Shown: positions 34,033 through 42,334 of the stretch, in pieces | Numbering within the stretch: the first letter of the stretch is position 1 | Layout: every line of letters begins with the position of its first letter | From: DASUWK01 sp036378435 | GTDB taxonomy: Bacteria > Chloroflexota > Dormibacteria > Dormibacterales > Dormibacteraceae | Direction of reading: 5' to 3' | Assembly (NCBI GenBank): GCA_036378435.1 | Contig: DASUWK010000057.1 | Span: 1-62,909, forward strand | Length of the DNA stretch: 62,909 nt | Program-made: the position numbers and the translations under genes | Notes under the pieces: model-generated | What the model saw: the letters and a program-made list of their open reading frames with translations, nothing else | Database searches by the model: none | Told to the model about the DNA's origin: nothing

Positions 34033-34964
34033 CACACGACCTCCTGGAAATACGCGACCGTCTCCCGCAGCCCGTCCTCGAGCTGGACCTGCGGCTCCCA
34101 GCCGAGGCCCCGAACGCGGGTGATGTCCGGACAGCGCCGGCGGGGATCGTCCTCCGGGAGAGGCAGGTTCTCGATCGACGAAGCCGAGCCGGTGGTCTTG
34201 ATGACCAGGGCGGCCAGCGCCGAGACGGTCACCTCGTGCGGGTTGCCGACGTTGTATGGGCGGCGATCGCCCCGCTCCAGCACCGCCAGGATCCCGCCGG
34301 CCAGGTCGCGGACGTGGCAGAGGCTTCGCGTCTGCGAGCCATCCCCGTAGACGGTCAGGGGGATGCCGCGCAGCGCCTGCACGAGAAAGTTCGGTATGGC
34401 CCGGCCGTCGTCGATCCTCATGCGCGGTCCATAGGTGTTGAAGATGCGCACGATCCGCGTGTCGACCTGCCGGTAGCGCCGGAAGGCGCTGACGTACGCC
34501 TCCGCCGCGCGCTTGGCCTCGTCGTAGCAGCTGCGACGTCCGATCGGGTTGACGTTCCCCCAGTAGGACTCGGGCTGGGGATGGACCTCGGGGTCGCCGT
34601 AGACCTCGCTGGTGGAGGCCAGCAGGAACCTGGCGCCATGTGCGGCGGCCAGCTCCAGCAGGTTCCGGGTGCCGTAGGTGCCGGCGTCGAGGATCTCGAC
34701 CGCCAGGCGCTCGAAGTCGGCCGGTGAAGCGGGCGAGGCCAGGTGCAGGACGGCGTCCACCCTGCCGTCCACCACCGGCACGCCCGCCGCCACGTCCGCG
34801 CGGGCCAGCTGAAAGCGCGGCTCGGCCGCCAGGTGCTCGACGTTGCGCTCGCTGCCGGTGAGGAGGCTGTCGATCGCCAGCACCTCCCAGCCACGCGCCA
34901 GCAGCGCGTCGCAGAGATGAGATCCGATGAACCCGGCGCCTCCGGAGACCACTGCTCGCGGCAT
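34032..34964 (-). CDS. NAD-dependent epimerase/dehydratase, UDP-glucuronate-decarboxylase-like
   Basis: 310-aa short-chain dehydrogenase. NAD loop VSGGAGFIGSHLCDALL, catalytic TSEVYGDP and YDEAK (YxxxK). The stretch ESYWGNVNPIGRRSCYDEAKR is the pattern of UDP-glucuronic acid decarboxylases (UDP-xylose synthase). UDP-xylose or a related sugar would be a second building block. UDP-glucose 4-epimerase is less likely given this motif. Confidence 0.87.
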   Translation of the reverse strand: MPRAVVSGGAGFIGSHLCDALLARGWEVLAIDSLLTGSERNVEHLAAEPRFQLARADVAAGVPVVDGRVDAVLHLASPASPADFERLAVEILDAGTYGTRNLLELAAAHGARFLLASTSEVYGDPEVHPQPESYWGNVNPIGRRSCYDEAKRAAEAYVSAFRRYRQVDTRIVRIFNTYGPRMRIDDGRAIPNFLVQALRGIPLTVYGDGSQTRSLCHVRDLAGGILAVLERGDRRPYNVGNPHEVTVSALAALVIKTTGSASSIENLPLPEDDPRRRCPDITRVRGLGWEPQVQLEDGLRETVAYFQEVV

Positions 34965-34987
34965 CGGCTGGAAAGTTATAGGAGCCG

Positions 34988-36088
34988 TCAGCCGGCGACC
35001 TCTTTGTAGACGCGAGCGGTGGCGGCCGCGGCCCCCTCCCAGCTGAAGAGCGCGGCGCGCTTGCGGCCGGCCGCGACGGCCGCGGACCTCCTCTCCGGAT
35101 CGGACGCCAGCGCGGCGGCCTGCCGGCCAAGGAGCGGTGAGCTGTCGACCGGCACCAGGGCCGCGGCGCCGGCGGCAAGCTCGGCCACGGCCGGCGTGTC
35201 GTAAGCGACGACCGGGCAGCCGCACGCCATCGCTTCGAGCACGGTGAGGCCGAAGCCCTCGGCACGGCTGGGGTAGAGAAGGCAGGCCGCGGCCCGGTAC
35301 AGGTCGGCCAGCTCCTCGTCGGTCACCCGCCCGAGGAGCCGGGCGCCCCCCATTCTGCCGGGCGCCTGCGGGCCGGGCTCGCCCGCGATGACGAGCTCGG
35401 CCTCGGCCCCCGCCCGCAGCGCGGTCCGCCAGGCCCGGACCAGCCCCACCGGGTCCTTGCGCCGGTCGAGAGCTCCCACATAGAGGAAATAACCCGGCTG
35501 CAGCCCCCAACGCGAGGCAACCCGGCTCTCGGCGCCCTCCGCGGCGTGGAAGGCGGGCTCTACCCCCTCGGCGATGACTCGCAGGCGCGCTTGCTCGACA
35601 CGCGCGCGCTTGACCGCCTCGGAGGCCACGGCCTCGGACACCGCGATCACCGCCTCGGCGCGACGGAGCAGGCGCTTGCCCGGGTAGTAGCGAACACGCT
35701 CGCCGGCCATCCGGAAGCTACCCCAGGTCCAGGGGATCAGGTCATGGCAGGTGGCGACCACAGGGCAGGGCGCTCGGGACGGCAGCGACAGCGAGGTGGC
35801 GTGGAAGACGGCCGGGCGGATGCGGTCGAGGTCGGCGGGCAGGACCACGGCATCCTCGTAGCCCGCCAGGCGGCCGTGGTAGCGATGCCGGACCTCATGC
35901 GCCTTGAATCGCGTCCCCAGCGCGGGCGCGGGCAGGCCGGCGTCCAGCAGCACCGTCAGCTCGAGTCGAGGGGAGCTGCGCTCCAGCCCGCCGAGCAGCC
36001 CCCGCACATAGGTGCCGATGCCGCGGACGGCGCTGGGGCCCTGCAGAGGCCGCGCATCGACGAGGACCGCACCACGCACCGCGCCCAC
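34988..36088 (-). CDS. GT4 glycosyltransferase (first gene of the minus-strand run)
   Basis: 366-aa GT-B enzyme. GTG 36088 (VGAVRGAVLVDARPLQG) or GTG 36079 fits. VFHATSLSLP, CHDLIPWTWGSFRM, FLYVGALDRRKDPVGLV and PSRAEGFGLTVLEAMACGCPVV are GT4 mannosyltransferase-like marks. The longer frame up to 37066 is antisense to the repeat gene and must be noncoding. It faces the propeller gene at 36170 across an 81-base divergent gap that should hold promoters for both; I could not fix a clear pair. Confidence 0.88.
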   Translation of the reverse strand: MGAVRGAVLVDARPLQGPSAVRGIGTYVRGLLGGLERSSPRLELTVLLDAGLPAPALGTRFKAHEVRHRYHGRLAGYEDAVVLPADLDRIRPAVFHATSLSLPSRAPCPVVATCHDLIPWTWGSFRMAGERVRYYPGKRLLRRAEAVIAVSEAVASEAVKRARVEQARLRVIAEGVEPAFHAAEGAESRVASRWGLQPGYFLYVGALDRRKDPVGLVRAWRTALRAGAEAELVIAGEPGPQAPGRMGGARLLGRVTDEELADLYRAAACLLYPSRAEGFGLTVLEAMACGCPVVAYDTPAVAELAAGAAALVPVDSSPLLGRQAAALASDPERRSAAVAAGRKRAALFSWEGAAAATARVYKEVAG

Positions 36089-36169
36089 AGTAAGGGACCG
36101 CCTCTTGGGAAGGCTCTTGGAAAGGGGTGGCGCTTCCCGACCTCGCCGCCCATACTTGGCAGGCCCACG

Positions 36170-37726
36170 GTGACACTTAGGTACAGCGCCACTGCACGTC
36201 ACCGCCTCGCCATCCGGCTCGCGGTCGCCGCCCTCTGCGTCATGGGCACCGGGCTCGGCCATCCCGCCAGGGCCGTCACCGCCGACAGCGCGCCGCCGTC
36301 GACCGACCACGTCTACACGCTCGACGGCTGGGGCGGCCTCCACCCCGCCGGCACCTCGCCGGTCCTGGACTCCGGGGCCTACTGGCAGGGGTGGGACATC
36401 GCCCGCGGCTTCGCCCTCCTCCCGGACGGCTCCGGCGGCTACAGCGTCGACGGCTGGGGCGGCCTCCATGCCGCCGGCGCGGCGGCCGCTGTGGCCGCGA
36501 GTGGCTACTGGCAGGGCTGGGACATCGCCCGGGGCGTAGCGCTGCTGCCCGCCAGCACGGCCGCCGCGCCCGCCGGCTATGTCCTGGACGGCTGGGGCGG
36601 TTTGCACCCCTTCGGCGGCGCGCCCGGCGTCTCGCTCTCCGCGTACTTCCAGGGCTGGGACATCGCCCGCGGTTTCGCGATCCTGCCCGACAGCACGGCC
36701 GCCGCGCCCGCCGGCTACGTGCTCGACGGCTGGGGCGGTCTCCACCCCTTCGGCGGCGCGCCGGGCGTCAAGGCGAGCGGCTACTGGGCGGGCTGGGACA
36801 TCGCGCGCGGGCTCGTGCTGCTGCCCACCGCGACCAAGGCGGCGCCCGCCGGCTACGTCGTCGACGGCTTCGGCGGCCTCCATCCCTTCGGCGGCGCGCC
36901 GGACGTCAGCCCCAGCGGGTACTGGCAGGACTGGGACATCGTGCGCGGCCTGCAGCTCTGGAGCGGCGGCACGGCGAGCGCGCCGGGGGGCTGGACGCTC
37001 GACGGCTGGGGCGGACTGCACGCGTTCGGGTCGGCTCCGCCCCTCGCAGCCGGCGCCTACTGGCAAGGCTGGGACATCGCCCGCGGTGTCTCAGGGACGG
37101 CCGGCAGCTCGGGCGTCCGCTCGGTGGTGGCGAGCGGCGTGATCCAGGACGTCGCCTTCTACAAGCAGAGCTACCCGCTCAGCTGCGAGGCCGCCGCTGC
37201 GGCGATGGCGCTCTCGCACGAGGGCGTCTTCCGGAGCCAGGGGGCGCTGCTGAGCAGCATGGGCATCGACTCACGCTCGGGCTACTACGACGGCAACGGC
37301 ACCCTGCACTGGGGCGACCCCTACAACGTCTTCGTCGGCAGCCCGAACGGCAGCGAGCCCGACCTGACCGGCTACGGCGCGTACTACCCCGCAGTCGCCC
37401 GCGCCATCGCGGCGGCGGGGGGCTACTGGCTGCAGGCGGGGACGGGGATCACGGCCGGCTACCTGTACCAGCAGGTGCTCGCCGGCCACCCGGTCATCGC
37501 CTGGATCGCCTACGACTGGCGGTACCACGGGACGAGCTACTGGATCGCCTGGGACGGGCGCCGGATTCCCTGGGCCGGTCCTCTAGAGCACGCGGTCCTG
37601 GTGGTCGGGGCGAGCAGCTCCGCGGTGTACGTCTACAACCCCGCCTCCGGCCCGAGCTGGATCTCGCGCTCCACGTTCGAGTCGGCCTATGCCACCTACC
37701 ACCAGATGGCGGTCGTCGTCTCGTGA
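36170..37726 (+). CDS. Secreted six-repeat propeller protein with C39-like cysteine peptidase domain
   Basis: 518 aa. GTG start gives a signal peptide (hydrophobic LAIRLAVAALCVMGTGLG, likely cut near HPARA-VTA). Residues 49-314 are six repeats of the form DGWGGLHPFGGAP-YWxGWDIARG. The C-terminal about 195 residues look like a papain-fold C39-type peptidase: Cys339 in YPLSCEAAAAAM, His474 in LEHAVLVVG, and Asn490 in VYNPASG where an Asp is more usual. So it may be an active peptidase with altered triad or a peptide-binding relative. Works outside the cell. First of four such proteins. The start could also lie slightly upstream, but the signal peptide fits here. Confidence 0.85.
   Translation: MTLRYSATARHRLAIRLAVAALCVMGTGLGHPARAVTADSAPPSTDHVYTLDGWGGLHPAGTSPVLDSGAYWQGWDIARGFALLPDGSGGYSVDGWGGLHAAGAAAAVAASGYWQGWDIARGVALLPASTAAAPAGYVLDGWGGLHPFGGAPGVSLSAYFQGWDIARGFAILPDSTAAAPAGYVLDGWGGLHPFGGAPGVKASGYWAGWDIARGLVLLPTATKAAPAGYVVDGFGGLHPFGGAPDVSPSGYWQDWDIVRGLQLWSGGTASAPGGWTLDGWGGLHAFGSAPPLAAGAYWQGWDIARGVSGTAGSSGVRSVVASGVIQDVAFYKQSYPLSCEAAAAAMALSHEGVFRSQGALLSSMGIDSRSGYYDGNGTLHWGDPYNVFVGSPNGSEPDLTGYGAYYPAVARAIAAAGGYWLQAGTGITAGYLYQQVLAGHPVIAWIAYDWRYHGTSYWIAWDGRRIPWAGPLEHAVLVVGASSSAVYVYNPASGPSWISRSTFESAYATYHQMAVVVS
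36314..37110 (+). repeat. Six propeller repeats, protein A
   Basis: Six units of 40-46 residues, each Y-x-x-DGWGGLH-x-x-G ... YW-x-GWDIARG ... then a variable Ser/Thr/Ala/Gly linker. Unit 5 has DGFGG and DWDIVRG; unit 6 begins W and lacks the trailing linker. Six units suit a closed six-bladed ring. Confidence 0.92.
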
Positions 37727-37736
37727 TCGCAATCTC

Positions 37737-37765
37737 TTTACAGGCGGCCTCCTAGCCCCGATACT
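37737..37765 (+). promoter_or_regulatory. Candidate promoter for the L,D-transpeptidase gene
   Basis: TTTACA, 17 bases, GATACT. The -10 ends 12 bases before the TTG start, so the leader would be only a few bases long. It lies in the 51-base gap after the C39 gene. Confidence 0.5.
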
Positions 37766-37777
37766 GCGCGCAACTCG

Positions 37778-39148
37778 TTGCGCGTCAAGCTGACCGTCTC
37801 GCTCGCGACACTGCTCTCGCTCTTGGCCGTGGCGCAGCCCCTCGCGGCCCACGCCGCGTCCCGGCCGGCGGGCGCCGCGCGGCCGGCGCTGACAGTGCCC
37901 GACAACCAGAACGCGCTCTACTCGCTCGACGGCTGGGGCGGGATCCACGCTTTCGGATCTGCACCGGCGATGACCTCGAGCGCGTACTGGAAAGGCTGGG
38001 ACATCGCCCGCGGCCTGGCCCTTTTCGCGGACGGCACGGGCGGCTACAGCGTCGACGGGTGGGGCGGCCTGCACGCGTTCGGGAGCGCGCCGGCCGAGGC
38101 GCCGCCCGCCTACTGGCAGGGCTGGGACATCGCCCGGGGCGTCGTCCTGCTGCCCGGCGCGACCGCCGGCAGCCCGGGCGGCTACGTCCTCGACGGCTGG
38201 GGCGGGCTGCACCCGTTCGGCACTGCGGCGGCCGCGACGCTGTCCGCCTTCTGGCAGGGTTGGGACATCGCCCGCGGGGTGGTCCTGCTTCCCGACGGCA
38301 GCGGGGGTTACGTGCTGGACGGCTGGGGCGGCCTCCACCCCTTCGCGATCGGCGCCGCGGCCATGCCGGCAACCCCGGCGGTGACCGCCTACTGGCAGGG
38401 CTGGGACATCGCCCGCGGCCTGGCGCTGCTGCCCGACGGCAGCGGCGGGTACACGCTGGACGGCTGGGGCGGGCTGCACGCGTTCGGCTCGGCGCCGACG
38501 CCGGGTGGCTTCCCGTACTGGCGGGGCTGGGACATCGCACGCTCCGTCGTCGAGTGGACGGGGCAGGCCGCGGGCAGCGGAGCCGGCTGGGTCCTCGACG
38601 GTTGGGGCGGCCTGCACGCGTTCAACGGAGCCCCGGCCGAGGCTGCCGGCGGCTACTGGCCGGGCTGGGACATCGCCCACGGCGCCGCGGGTCCGGGGTC
38701 GGGCTCGGCCTACCGGCTGCCGCCCCCGCCGCCCCCGCCGCTGCTGCACCATACGATCATCGTCAGCCTGACGCAGCAGCGTCTTTGGGCCTACAACGCG
38801 GACGGCACGCTGTTCCTGACGACGCCAGTTACCACCGGGATGCCCGGCCTGCGCACCGACCAGGGGACGTTCAAGATCTTCGCCAAGTTCTCTCCCTTCG
38901 AGTTCATCTCACCCTGGCCCCCCAGTTCGCCGTACTGGTATCCGGACGCCTGGGTCACGTGGGCCGAGGAGTTCGTGAACGACGGCACGTTCCTGCACGA
39001 CGCCCCGTGGGAGCCGGACTGGGCTTACGGCCCCGGCTCCGAAAACGGTCCCTACGCGAGCCACGGCTGCGTGCACGTGCCCAACGCTGCCATGTCCCAG
39101 CTCTGGACCTGGGCCAAGACTGGAGACACCGTCACCGTTCAGCCCTGA
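37778..39148 (+). CDS. Secreted six-repeat propeller protein with L,D-transpeptidase (YkuD) domain
   Basis: 456 aa. TTG start, signal peptide with AHA-A site near residue 26. Residues 48-309 are six propeller repeats. After a proline-rich linker (PPPPPPPLL) comes an L,D-transpeptidase domain: HTIIVSLTQQRLWAYN, TPVTTGMPGLRTDQGTF and the active-site SHGCVHVPN with Cys431. This family makes 3-3 crosslinks in peptidoglycan or links proteins or polymers to it. The usual R after the catalytic motif (HGC-x-R) is H here. Acts in the wall. Confidence 0.9.
   Translation: MRVKLTVSLATLLSLLAVAQPLAAHAASRPAGAARPALTVPDNQNALYSLDGWGGIHAFGSAPAMTSSAYWKGWDIARGLALFADGTGGYSVDGWGGLHAFGSAPAEAPPAYWQGWDIARGVVLLPGATAGSPGGYVLDGWGGLHPFGTAAAATLSAFWQGWDIARGVVLLPDGSGGYVLDGWGGLHPFAIGAAAMPATPAVTAYWQGWDIARGLALLPDGSGGYTLDGWGGLHAFGSAPTPGGFPYWRGWDIARSVVEWTGQAAGSGAGWVLDGWGGLHAFNGAPAEAAGGYWPGWDIAHGAAGPGSGSAYRLPPPPPPPLLHHTIIVSLTQQRLWAYNADGTLFLTTPVTTGMPGLRTDQGTFKIFAKFSPFEFISPWPPSSPYWYPDAWVTWAEEFVNDGTFLHDAPWEPDWAYGPGSENGPYASHGCVHVPNAAMSQLWTWAKTGDTVTVQP
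37919..38703 (+). repeat. Six propeller repeats, protein B
   Basis: Six units. Unit 4 has an insertion (AIGAAAMPATPAV) between the HPF and YW halves; unit 6 ends WDIAHG instead of WDIARG. The same kind of insertion recurs in protein D units 3 and 4. Confidence 0.92.
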
Positions 39149-39163
39149 GCCCGCCAGGTCCGG

Positions 39164-39191
39164 TTGGCGCTTTCGGGCGCACCTCTAAACT
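39164..39191 (+). promoter_or_regulatory. Candidate promoter for gmd, with little or no leader
   Basis: TTGGCG, 16 bases, TAAACT. The -10 ends only seven bases before the GTG start, so transcription would begin about at the start codon (leaderless). No Shine-Dalgarno is visible before the GTG, which agrees. Confidence 0.45.
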
Positions 39192-39198
39192 TCCTAAC

Positions 39199-40221
39199 GT
39201 GCCCAAGCGTGCCCTGATCACCGGCATCACCGGTCAGGATGGCTCCTACCTGGCCGAGCTCCTGCTGGCCAAGGGCTATGCCGTGCATGGCGTGGTCCGC
39301 CGCAGCTCGACGATGAACAGGAGCCGCATCGACCACCTGGAGCACGCGCATCCGAGTCACGGCCGGGAGTCCTCGTTGGTGCTCCACTACGGCGACATGA
39401 CCGATTCCGGCGGGCTCAACCGGCTGGTCAAGCAGATCCGGCCGGACGAGATCTACAACCTGGCTGCCCAGAGCCACGTCCACATCTCGTTCGACCAGCC
39501 GGAATACACGGGCAACGCCGATGGTCTCGGCGCCACCAGGCTGCTGGAGGCGATCCGCACGATCGGGCTGCCGACGCGTTTCTATCAGGCGTCGACGTCC
39601 GAGATGTTCGGCCTCACCCCGCCGCCACAGAACGAGGCGACGCCCTTTCATCCTCGCAGCCCCTACGCCGTGGCGAAGGTGTATGCGCACTGGATGACGG
39701 TCAACTACCGCGAGGCGCACGGGCTCTACGCGTGCAGCGGGATCCTCTTCAACCACGAGTCGCCGCGCCGGGGCGAGAACTTCGTGACCCGCAAGGTGAC
39801 CCGCGGCGTGGCGCAGATCCTGGCCGGGCAGGCCACCTCGCTGCGCCTCGGCAACCTCGAGTCCAAGCGTGACTGGGGACACGCGCGCGACTACGTCGAA
39901 GCGATGTGGACGATGCTCCAGCAGCCGGAGCCTGACGACTTCGTCATCGCCACCGGGGTGCAGCACAGCGTGCGCGAGCTGGTGGAGCTCGCGTTCGGGC
40001 TCGCCGGCCTGGACTGGCAGCAGTACGTGCGCGAAGACCCGGCCTACGTGCGCCCGGCGGAGGTTCCCGACCTGTGCGGTGACTCCGGCAAAGCGCGGGA
40101 GAAGCTGGGCTGGCAGCCGGGGACGACGTTCGAGGAGATGATCCGGGAGATGCTCGAGCACGACCTCCGGGTCGCCGGCCTGGATCCGTCTGAGCACCTC
40201 AAGGCCGCTTCCATCAGGTAG
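39199..40221 (+). CDS. gmd: GDP-mannose 4,6-dehydratase
   Basis: Converts GDP-mannose to GDP-4-keto-6-deoxymannose, the precursor of GDP-fucose, -rhamnose and -perosamine. 340 aa; ALITGITGQDGSYLAELLL, VVRRSSTMNRSRIDH, TSEMFG and YAVAKVYAHW (YxxxK) are diagnostic. GTG 39199 gives VPKRALITG; the open frame upstream is antisense-like noise through the transpeptidase gene. It lies between two propeller proteins and away from the other GDP-mannose genes, but on chemistry it feeds the DegT aminotransferase. Confidence 0.96.
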   Translation: MPKRALITGITGQDGSYLAELLLAKGYAVHGVVRRSSTMNRSRIDHLEHAHPSHGRESSLVLHYGDMTDSGGLNRLVKQIRPDEIYNLAAQSHVHISFDQPEYTGNADGLGATRLLEAIRTIGLPTRFYQASTSEMFGLTPPPQNEATPFHPRSPYAVAKVYAHWMTVNYREAHGLYACSGILFNHESPRRGENFVTRKVTRGVAQILAGQATSLRLGNLESKRDWGHARDYVEAMWTMLQQPEPDDFVIATGVQHSVRELVELAFGLAGLDWQQYVREDPAYVRPAEVPDLCGDSGKAREKLGWQPGTTFEEMIREMLEHDLRVAGLDPSEHLKAASIR

Positions 40222-40237
40222 CCTTCCTCCGGATCCG

Positions 40238-40292
40238 AGCCTGGCGGCGAATCGTGGCCCGGCTTTTACAAACCTTCGCGGGCTTCCGCCAG
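40238..40292 (+). promoter_or_regulatory. Structured leader between gmd and the M23 gene
   Basis: The 129-base gap 40222-40350 folds as TGGCGG...CCGCCA enclosing GCCCG...CGGGC with a T/A-rich loop. No T tract, so it may be a gmd terminator-like stem or a 5' element of the peptidase mRNA. AGGAG is six bases before the ATG at 40351. Not matched to a known riboswitch. Confidence 0.35.
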
Positions 40293-40350
40293 ATCGACCG
40301 CTGCATGGCAGTTAATCCAATACGACCCCCCACGCATCCCAGGAGTTTCC

Positions 40351-42288
40351 ATGTACCGCCGCCTCGCCCTGGCCACCGCCACGCTCGCGCTGCTCGCCGC
40401 CGCCTCGACCGGCGTCGCGGCCGCCAACCCTTCGTCGCCCGCGCCCGCACCTGAGAATCCTTACAAGGCGCCGGTCCATCCCAATGTCCACCCCGACGAC
40501 CAGCTCACGATCGTCAACCCTCCGGCGTCCCGCTCCGGCGTCCGAACCGCGACCGGGGTCACCACCGTCGCTCCCTTCCTGACCCGCCCCTACTGGGGTC
40601 CGCGCAGCGTCAACTCGGTCTTCGACCACTGTCTCTCCAACGGCTATTACGTCGCCGACGGCAAGATCTGCGAGGAGGACGGCACCGTCGCCCTCAAGAG
40701 CAACGGCATCGATCCCACCTTCAACCTGGGCTACGCGGTCACACCCGGGAAGACCGACTACCTCTACTACGACGGCCACAACGGCTGGGACCTCGGACTG
40801 TCCATGGACACCCCGGTCATCGCCGCCGCCGACGGCGTCGTCACCTATGCCGGCTGGGACAGCTACGGCTGGGGCAACACGGTCCTCATCAACCACGGCA
40901 ACGGCTTCAGCACCCGCTACGCCCACCTCGACTCGATCGCGGTCGCGCTCAATCAGACCGTCTCTCGCGGCCAGCAGATCGGCCTGAGCGGCACCACCGG
41001 CAACTCCACCGGTCCTCATCTGCACTTCGGCGTGTACCGCAACGACATGACGCTGTCCAACGGCGACATGGTCGCGATCGACCCTTGGGGCTGGCAGGCG
41101 ACGGGCGCCGCCGACCCCTGGCCCTACGACGAGGGTGACCTCTGGATCAACGGCAACCCGACCGACCCGGCGCCGTCGGCTCCGGCCGGGGTCACCGCCG
41201 CCGTGCAGTGCGGCGGGGTCGACGTTTCCTGGACCGCGCCCGCCTACAACGGCGGCGACGGCATCAGCTCCTACACCATCACGGCCACACCGGGCGGCGC
41301 CACCGAGGTCGTCGACGCCACCCGCACCTCGGCTCTCTTTCCTGGCCTGACGCCGACCACCGCCTACACGTTCACGGTCGCCGCGAGCAGCACGGCCGGC
41401 ACCGGGCCCGCCTCGACCGCCACCACAGCCGTCACCGCGCCGGCTACGTCCGTCACAGACGACTCCTGTCATCTGTACGTGATGTCCGGCTACGGGGCGA
41501 TCCACCCCGCGGGCATCTCCCCCACGCTGGCGGACGGCGTCAACTTCGGCTGGGACATCGCCCGCTCCTTCGCGCTCCTCAGCGATTCGACGGGCGGCTA
41601 CGTCCTGGACGGCTGGGGCGGCATCCACCCTGTGGGCTCGGCGCCGCCGGTCGCTCTGCCCGCGTACTGGCAGGGCTGGGACATCGCCCGTTCCATCGCC
41701 CTCGCCCCCTGGGCGACCGCTTCGAGCCCGGCCGGCTGGGTGCTGGACGCCTGGGGCGGCATCCATGCGTTCGGCGGCGCCCCCGCTATCAAAAGCCCCG
41801 GCTACTGGCCGGGCTGGGACATCGCCCGCCAGCTCGTCATCGAGCCCGACTCGACGCCCGGCTCGGTCTCCGGCTACATGCTCGATGGCTGGGGCGGGCT
41901 CCACCCGTTCGGCAAGGCCGTCGCGGTCTCGTCGGCCTACTGGCACGGCTGGGACATCGTCCACGGCCTGACGCTCCTCCCGACGTCGACCACCTCCGCT
42001 CCGGCCGGCTACACGCTGGACGGCTGGGGCGGCGTGCATCCCTTCGGAGGCGCGCCGGCGGTCCAGATCAGCGGTTACTGGCACGGCTGGGACATCGCGC
42101 GCGGCATCACGGCGTGGTCCGCCGGCACCAGCGCCCAGCCGGGCGGCTGGGTGCTCGACGGCTACGGCGGACTGCACCCCTTCGGCTCGGCGGCGGCGGA
42201 AGGCGTCAGCGCCTACTGGCCGGGCTGGGACATCGCGCGTGCGCTGGGCGGGAACGGCGAGAACGGGCGCGGCCAGCCGGCCGGCTGA
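40351..42288 (+). CDS. Secreted M23 peptidase with fibronectin III domain and six-repeat propeller
   Basis: 645 aa. Signal peptide (MYRRLALATATLALLAAAS, cut near VAAA-NP). M23 (LytM-type) zinc endopeptidase: His143 and Asp147 in HNGWDLGL, then HLHFG with His223/His225; all metal and catalytic residues are present. A fibronectin III-like domain follows at about residues 274-366 (SAPAGVTAAVQ...GLTPTTAYTFTV). Residues 376-645 are six propeller repeats. Domain order is the reverse of the first two proteins. Should cut peptide crosslinks in the wall. Confidence 0.92.
   Translation: MYRRLALATATLALLAAASTGVAAANPSSPAPAPENPYKAPVHPNVHPDDQLTIVNPPASRSGVRTATGVTTVAPFLTRPYWGPRSVNSVFDHCLSNGYYVADGKICEEDGTVALKSNGIDPTFNLGYAVTPGKTDYLYYDGHNGWDLGLSMDTPVIAAADGVVTYAGWDSYGWGNTVLINHGNGFSTRYAHLDSIAVALNQTVSRGQQIGLSGTTGNSTGPHLHFGVYRNDMTLSNGDMVAIDPWGWQATGAADPWPYDEGDLWINGNPTDPAPSAPAGVTAAVQCGGVDVSWTAPAYNGGDGISSYTITATPGGATEVVDATRTSALFPGLTPTTAYTFTVAASSTAGTGPASTATTAVTAPATSVTDDSCHLYVMSGYGAIHPAGISPTLADGVNFGWDIARSFALLSDSTGGYVLDGWGGIHPVGSAPPVALPAYWQGWDIARSIALAPWATASSPAGWVLDAWGGIHAFGGAPAIKSPGYWPGWDIARQLVIEPDSTPGSVSGYMLDGWGGLHPFGKAVAVSSAYWHGWDIVHGLTLLPTSTTSAPAGYTLDGWGGVHPFGGAPAVQISGYWHGWDIARGITAWSAGTSAQPGGWVLDGYGGLHPFGSAAAEGVSAYWPGWDIARALGGNGENGRGQPAG
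41476..42276 (+). repeat. Six propeller repeats, protein C
   Basis: Unit 1 is degenerate (SGYGAIHPAG, FGWDIARS), unit 3 has DAWGG, unit 4 WDIVHG and unit 6 DGYGG. The count is again six. Confidence 0.9.
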
Positions 42289-42334
42289 AGACTTGCGGAA
42301 CCGTGGATGCTAGAGTGACCGCGCGTTCCAGCTT

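Noticed and set aside
36391..37755. Long open frames overlapping the repeat proteins in other frames (also 38059-39198, 41208-42350, 43477-44727 and minus-strand 40312-42177)
   Set aside because: They are Arg/Gly/Leu-rich or Ala/Val-rich shadows of a repetitive GC-rich gene, with no domain or start signals; the frames with signal peptides and enzyme motifs are the real ones.
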